From Burkholderiales bacterium (GTDB lineage: Bacteria > Pseudomonadota > Gammaproteobacteria > Burkholderiales > SHXO01), in NCBI GenBank assembly GCA_020854105.1, contig JADZGB010000043.1, forward strand, positions 62,001 through 126,000: a stretch of 64,000 nt of DNA, written 5' to 3'. Of the stretch, positions 59,771 to 64,000 are shown one piece after another. The notes below the pieces were generated by a model. The model made no database searches. It saw nothing but the letters and a program-made list of their open reading frames with translations, and was not told the origin of the DNA. The number at the start of each line of letters is the position of its first letter. Within the stretch, counting starts at the first letter, position 1. The translations under genes and the position numbers were made by a program.

Positions 59771-59858
59771 TGCCACAGAGGTCACGGAGTTGCACGGGCG
59801 GTTCGCTTGCAGGGTGAGTTCGATCGCGTGTCCGGTATGCTCTGTGCCCTCTGCGACG
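59771..59858. repeat. Imperfect inverted repeat before eno
   Basis: CCACAGAGGTCACGGAG (about 59773-59789) and CTCTGTGCCCTCTGCG (59840-59855) are inverted copies, matching at about 13 of 16 positions. The ~50 bases between carry no gene. It resembles a degenerate palindromic intergenic element and may fold into a hairpin in the eno leader. Confidence 0.45.
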
Positions 59859-59882
59859 AAGGTTTCACCGAAAGGAAGATGA

Positions 59883-61169
<1,287 letters not shown>

Positions 61170-61193
61170 TCCGGATCGCAAACACCCAGACGC

Positions 61194-61493
61194 ATGCGCA
61201 TCCTCGCTGTCGTCCTCGTCCTGCTGATCGCCGCGATCCAGACGCCGCTCTGGTTCGGCAAGGGGGGCTGGCTGCGGGTGTGGGAGCTGCGCCGGGAGGT
61301 GCAGACGGCGCAGGCGAGCAACGGACAGCTGCGCGTGCGCAATGCCGCGCTCGAGGCGGAAGTGCGCGACCTCGAGACCGGCCATGAAGCGGTCGAGGAG
61401 CGTGCCCGCAGCGAATTGGGCATGATCAAGCAGGACGAAGTCTTCTATCAGCTGGTCGAGCCCGTCGGGCAGCCCGCCATCGCCCGGCGCTGA
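61194..61493 (+). CDS. ftsB: Cell division protein FtsB
   Basis: A 99-residue single-pass inner-membrane protein of the divisome. Membrane helix about 3-20 (ILAVVLVLLIAAIQTPLWFG), then a coiled coil (WELRREVQTAQASNGQLRVR) and EERARSELGMIKQDEVFYQLV, the FtsB/DivIC signature. It forms a complex with FtsL and FtsQ. Located after eno, as in most gamma- and betaproteobacteria. Confidence 0.93.
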   Translation: MRILAVVLVLLIAAIQTPLWFGKGGWLRVWELRREVQTAQASNGQLRVRNAALEAEVRDLETGHEAVEERARSELGMIKQDEVFYQLVEPVGQPAIARR

Positions 61494-61572
61494 TCCTCCC
61501 TCGCGACCACGGGCACGGTCGATGTTGCGACCGGCGCTGCCCGGGACGGTCGCCGTGCGGCATGGCGCGCCG

Positions 61573-62148
61573 CTACCGGGATGGGAGGTCGTCCGGCGTA
61601 TTGAGGTTGCGGAAGGCCGCTTCGTCCTCGAACGGCACCGCGATGCAGCGCAGGCTTTGGAACCACTCCTGCACGCGTCGGTTGCCCGCCCCCAGATAGC
61701 GCTCCAGGCTGTCTCTGGCATCGCGATGGATCAGCGCAAACACCGGATGTGCGCCCTGGGCGGTGTGCGCGACCGCGGCGCTCGCCGCGCCGGCGCTGCA
61801 GCGCGTCCACAGCCGCTCGACCAGGTCCAGCGGCAGCCAGGGTGAATCGCAGGGACAGGTCGCCAGCCAGTCGTGCCGGGCCCTGCCAAAGGCCGCATGG
61901 AACCCGGCCAGCGGCCCGATGAAGCCGTCCACCGTGTCGGACACCACCGGGTAGGCGAGGGCGGCGTAGCGCCCGATATTGCGGTTGGCGCTGATCAGCA
62001 ATTCATCGACCTGCGGTGCGAAGCGTTCGATCGCGTACCGGATCAGCGGCTTTCCGTCCAGCTCGACCCAGCCCTTGTCGACACCGCCCATGCGGCTGCC
62101 GCGCCCGCCGGCGAGGATCACGCCGGTGACGGGAGGACGCGTTATCAG
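61573..62148 (-). CDS. mobA: Molybdenum cofactor guanylyltransferase MobA
   Basis: A ~190-residue cytoplasmic enzyme attaching GMP to molybdopterin. Core motifs: GVILAGGRGSRMGGVDKGW, GPLAGFHAAF and CPCDSPWLPLDL, ending FRNLNTPDDL. The start is problematic. No ATG, GTG or TTG gives a full N-terminus. A CTG at 62148, six bases after GGAAGGGA and overlapping the moeA stop, gives ITRPPVTGVILAGG. A GTG at 62121 would remove the first half of the first strand. Longer frames overlap moeA too far. Downstream of moeA in the MoCo block. Confidence 0.88.
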   Translation of the reverse strand: MITRPPVTGVILAGGRGSRMGGVDKGWVELDGKPLIRYAIERFAPQVDELLISANRNIGRYAALAYPVVSDTVDGFIGPLAGFHAAFGRARHDWLATCPCDSPWLPLDLVERLWTRCSAGAASAAVAHTAQGAHPVFALIHRDARDSLERYLGAGNRRVQEWFQSLRCIAVPFEDEAAFRNLNTPDDLPSR

Positions 62149-63407
62149 AGAATCCCTTCCAGGAGCTGCACGTCCACCTCGGCGCCCGGGGGGGTGTTGC
62201 CCTGATCGTCGGGCAGCACGATGAAGCAGTTCGCAGCGCTCATCGACGAGAGCACCTGGGAACCCTGGTCTCCCGTGGTGCGCACGCTCCAGCGCCCGTC
62301 GTCGCCCTGGCTCAGGATGCCGCGCTGGAACTCGGTGCGCCCGGGAGTCTTGCGGATGGCGCTTGTGCACGCCGCCTTGAACGTGGGTATCGGCGCCGGG
62401 TGCGGCACTCCCATCAGCACCAGCAGCGCCTCACGCACGAACTGGTAGAAAGTCACCATGGCCGACACCGGATTGCCGGGCAGTCCGAAGAAGTGCGCCT
62501 GGCGCAGCTTGCCATACGCCAACGGCCGACCGGGCCGCATGGCGATCTTCCAGAACAGCACCTCGCCCAGTTCGTCGAGGATCTGCTTGACGAAGTCGGC
62601 TTCGCCCACCGAGACGCCGCCGCTGGTGATCACCACGTCGGCGATGGCTGACGCTTCGGTGAAAGCCCGTCTGATCAGTGCCGGGTCATCGCGCACCACG
62701 CCCAGGTCGATGGCGTCGACGCCGAGCCGCTCCAGCATCGCGTGGATGGTGTAGCGGTTGCTGTCGTAGATCTGACCGGGTCCCAGCGGCTGACCGATCC
62801 CGACCAGTTCGTCGCCGGTGGAGAAAAAGGCAACGCGCAGGCGGCGATACACGCCGACCTCGCCGATGCCGAGCGAGGCGAGCATGCCGATCTCCGCAGG
62901 CCGCATGAGCTGCCCAGCCGGGAACACCACGCCGCCCTTGCGGATGTCACCGCCGGCGAGACGCACGTTCTGGCCCTTCTGCTGGCCGCCCGGGATGGAC
63001 ACCGTGCCGGCGGCGGCGGTCACACGCTCCTGCATGATCACCGTATCGGCTCCGACCGGCATGACCCCGCCGGTCATGATGCGCACCGCCTGTCCGGCCC
63101 TGGCCTCGGCCTCGCAGGGCCGGCCTGCGAAGGAGGTCCCGATGACCGCGAGGGTCGCACCGGCCTCTCCGAGGTCTGCATGGCGGAAGGCGTAGCCATC
63201 CATGGCGGAATTGTCGTGCGCCGGCACGTCGATCGCGGAGATCACGTCTTCGGCCAGCACGCGTCCCTGCGTGTCACGCACGTGCAGACGCTCGACGCCG
63301 CGCACCGGCGCGAGGAAGGCGCGAATGTATTCGCGCGCCTTGGCCACCGGCATCGAATTGGGATCGTAGTCCGAGTCCTGGGCAAGAGTGGACAGCGTCT
63401 TCGTCAT
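62145..63407 (-). CDS. moeA: Molybdopterin molybdenumtransferase MoeA
   Basis: A 420-residue enzyme that inserts molybdate into adenylylated molybdopterin. The order is the MoeA N-part (SAIDVPAHDNSAMDGYAFR), metal/AMP region with GGVSVGEADFVKQIL and VRPGRPLAYG-like RPGRPLAYGK, then FGLPGNPVSAMVTFYQFV, and a C-terminal beta domain. Start ATG 63407. It sits 39 bases after moaA and its end overlaps mobA. The product supplies the Mo cofactor used by enzymes such as SorA. Confidence 0.95.
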   Translation of the reverse strand: MTKTLSTLAQDSDYDPNSMPVAKAREYIRAFLAPVRGVERLHVRDTQGRVLAEDVISAIDVPAHDNSAMDGYAFRHADLGEAGATLAVIGTSFAGRPCEAEARAGQAVRIMTGGVMPVGADTVIMQERVTAAAGTVSIPGGQQKGQNVRLAGGDIRKGGVVFPAGQLMRPAEIGMLASLGIGEVGVYRRLRVAFFSTGDELVGIGQPLGPGQIYDSNRYTIHAMLERLGVDAIDLGVVRDDPALIRRAFTEASAIADVVITSGGVSVGEADFVKQILDELGEVLFWKIAMRPGRPLAYGKLRQAHFFGLPGNPVSAMVTFYQFVREALLVLMGVPHPAPIPTFKAACTSAIRKTPGRTEFQRGILSQGDDGRWSVRTTGDQGSQVLSSMSAANCFIVLPDDQGNTPPGAEVDVQLLEGIL

Positions 63408-63446
63408 GTCGTGGTGTTCGTGATTCGGAGTGTGGGCGGGGCGATC

Positions 63447-64000
63447 CTATCCGCCGATGTAGGACATCTCGACCTTACGCAGCCGGGCGGTCTCGGCCGT
63501 GCGGATCTCGGAGTAGCGGTCGGCGCGTGCTCCCCACACGGTCTGCAGGCGCCGGGAGATCTGCTCGTCGTCCCCGCCGCCGCGCAGCAGCGCGCGGAAA
63601 TCGGTGCCCTGCGTGGCGAACAGGCAGGTGAACAGCCGTCCCTCGGCGGACAGGCGCGCGCGCGTGCAATCGCGGCAGAAGGCCTGGGTGACGGACGAGA
63701 TGAATCCCACTTCGCCGGATCCGTCCCGGTAGCGCCAGCGCTCGGCCACTTCGCCGCGGTAGTTCGCCTCGACCGACTCGATCGGCATGGCGGCGTTGAT
63801 GCGCTCTACCAGTTCGCGCGACGGGACGACGTGTTCCATCTTCCAGCCATTGGTGGCGCCGACGTCCATGAATTCGATGAAGCGCAGGATGTAGTTCGGC
63901 CCCTTGTCGCGGAAGTATCGCGCCATGTCGACCACGCTGTGGTCGTTGACGCCGCGCTTGACCACCATGTTGACCTTGATCGGCAGCAGGCCCACGCGCT
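63447..64000 (-). CDS. moaA: GTP 3',8-cyclase MoaA, C-terminal part (cut by window end)
   Basis: Only about 184 C-terminal residues are in the window; the radical-SAM N-terminal cluster lies beyond base 64000. MoaA makes the first MoCo intermediate from GTP. Visible: [32 protein letters not shown], the second [4Fe-4S] site [20 protein letters not shown] and the conserved terminal Gly-Gly (SYIGG). First gene of the minus-strand block moaA-moeA-mobA. Confidence 0.95.
   Translation of the reverse strand, partial: RVGLLPIKVNMVVKRGVNDHSVVDMARYFRDKGPNYILRFIEFMDVGATNGWKMEHVVPSRELVERINAAMPIESVEANYRGEVAERWRYRDGSGEVGFISSVTQAFCRDCTRARLSAEGRLFTCLFATQGTDFRALLRGGGDDEQISRRLQTVWGARADRYSEIRTAETARLRKVEMSYIGG

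Overview
The window is a high-GC, gene-dense chromosomal segment of a betaproteobacterium. The diagnostic evidence is gene order: ndk-rlmN-pilW-rodZ-ispG-hisS-yfgM-bamB-der-hfq-hflX-hflK-hflC-DUF2065-hisZ-purA, then rnr-rlmB, then rpsB-tsf-pyrH-frr-uppS-cdsA-dxr-rseP-bamA-ompH-lpxD-fabZ-lpxA-lpxB-rnhB. The hisZ gene next to purA is typical of Betaproteobacteria. LPS genes (lpxA/B/D, kdsA, eptA), an outer-membrane assembly set and a PilW lipoprotein show a Gram-negative cell with type IV pili. I cannot name the genus. No IS element, prophage, CRISPR array or rRNA was seen.

1-16 kb is the accessory part. It opens with the tail of an unknown gene, a secreted methyltransferase-like protein, an M20 amidohydrolase and a secreted cupin. 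A PmrA/QseB-type two-component system (3170-5181) follows. Converging on it is a four-gene minus-strand operon (9543-5191): a 'thermostable hemolysin' GNAT-like protein, an acyl-adenylating enzyme fused to a haem-oxygenase-like diiron oxidase, an SDR oxidoreductase and a secreted TPR protein. Upstream of it lies an eptA lipid A phosphoethanolamine transferase with a small leader ORF. Both the eptA unit and the hemolysin/ligase operon start with a CTTAAG-N5-type PmrA box placed exactly 10 nt before a -10 hexamer. This suggests one local regulon joining envelope remodelling to an uncharacterised lipid or small-molecule pathway, and it is the most interesting item here.

11.7-20 kb holds a 5'-nucleotidase, folD, a phosphoribosyltransferase, a gamma-glutamyltransferase, a SorAB sulfite dehydrogenase pair, accA and tilS. 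20-35.4 kb is the ndk-to-purA housekeeping run, with many start/stop overlaps. At 35.4-35.7 kb there is a 20-bp tandem repeat and a minus-strand tRNA-Leu(CAG) with a clear promoter and terminator.

35.7-53.8 kb carries RNase R, RlmB, translation genes, then isoprenoid, phospholipid, outer-membrane and lipid A genes. 53.8-61.5 kb carries ppsR divergent from ppsA, then pyrG, kdsA, eno and ftsB. The right end is a minus-strand molybdenum-cofactor block: moaA (cut by the window end), moeA and mobA. MoCo is needed by the SorA enzyme encoded at 16.3 kb.
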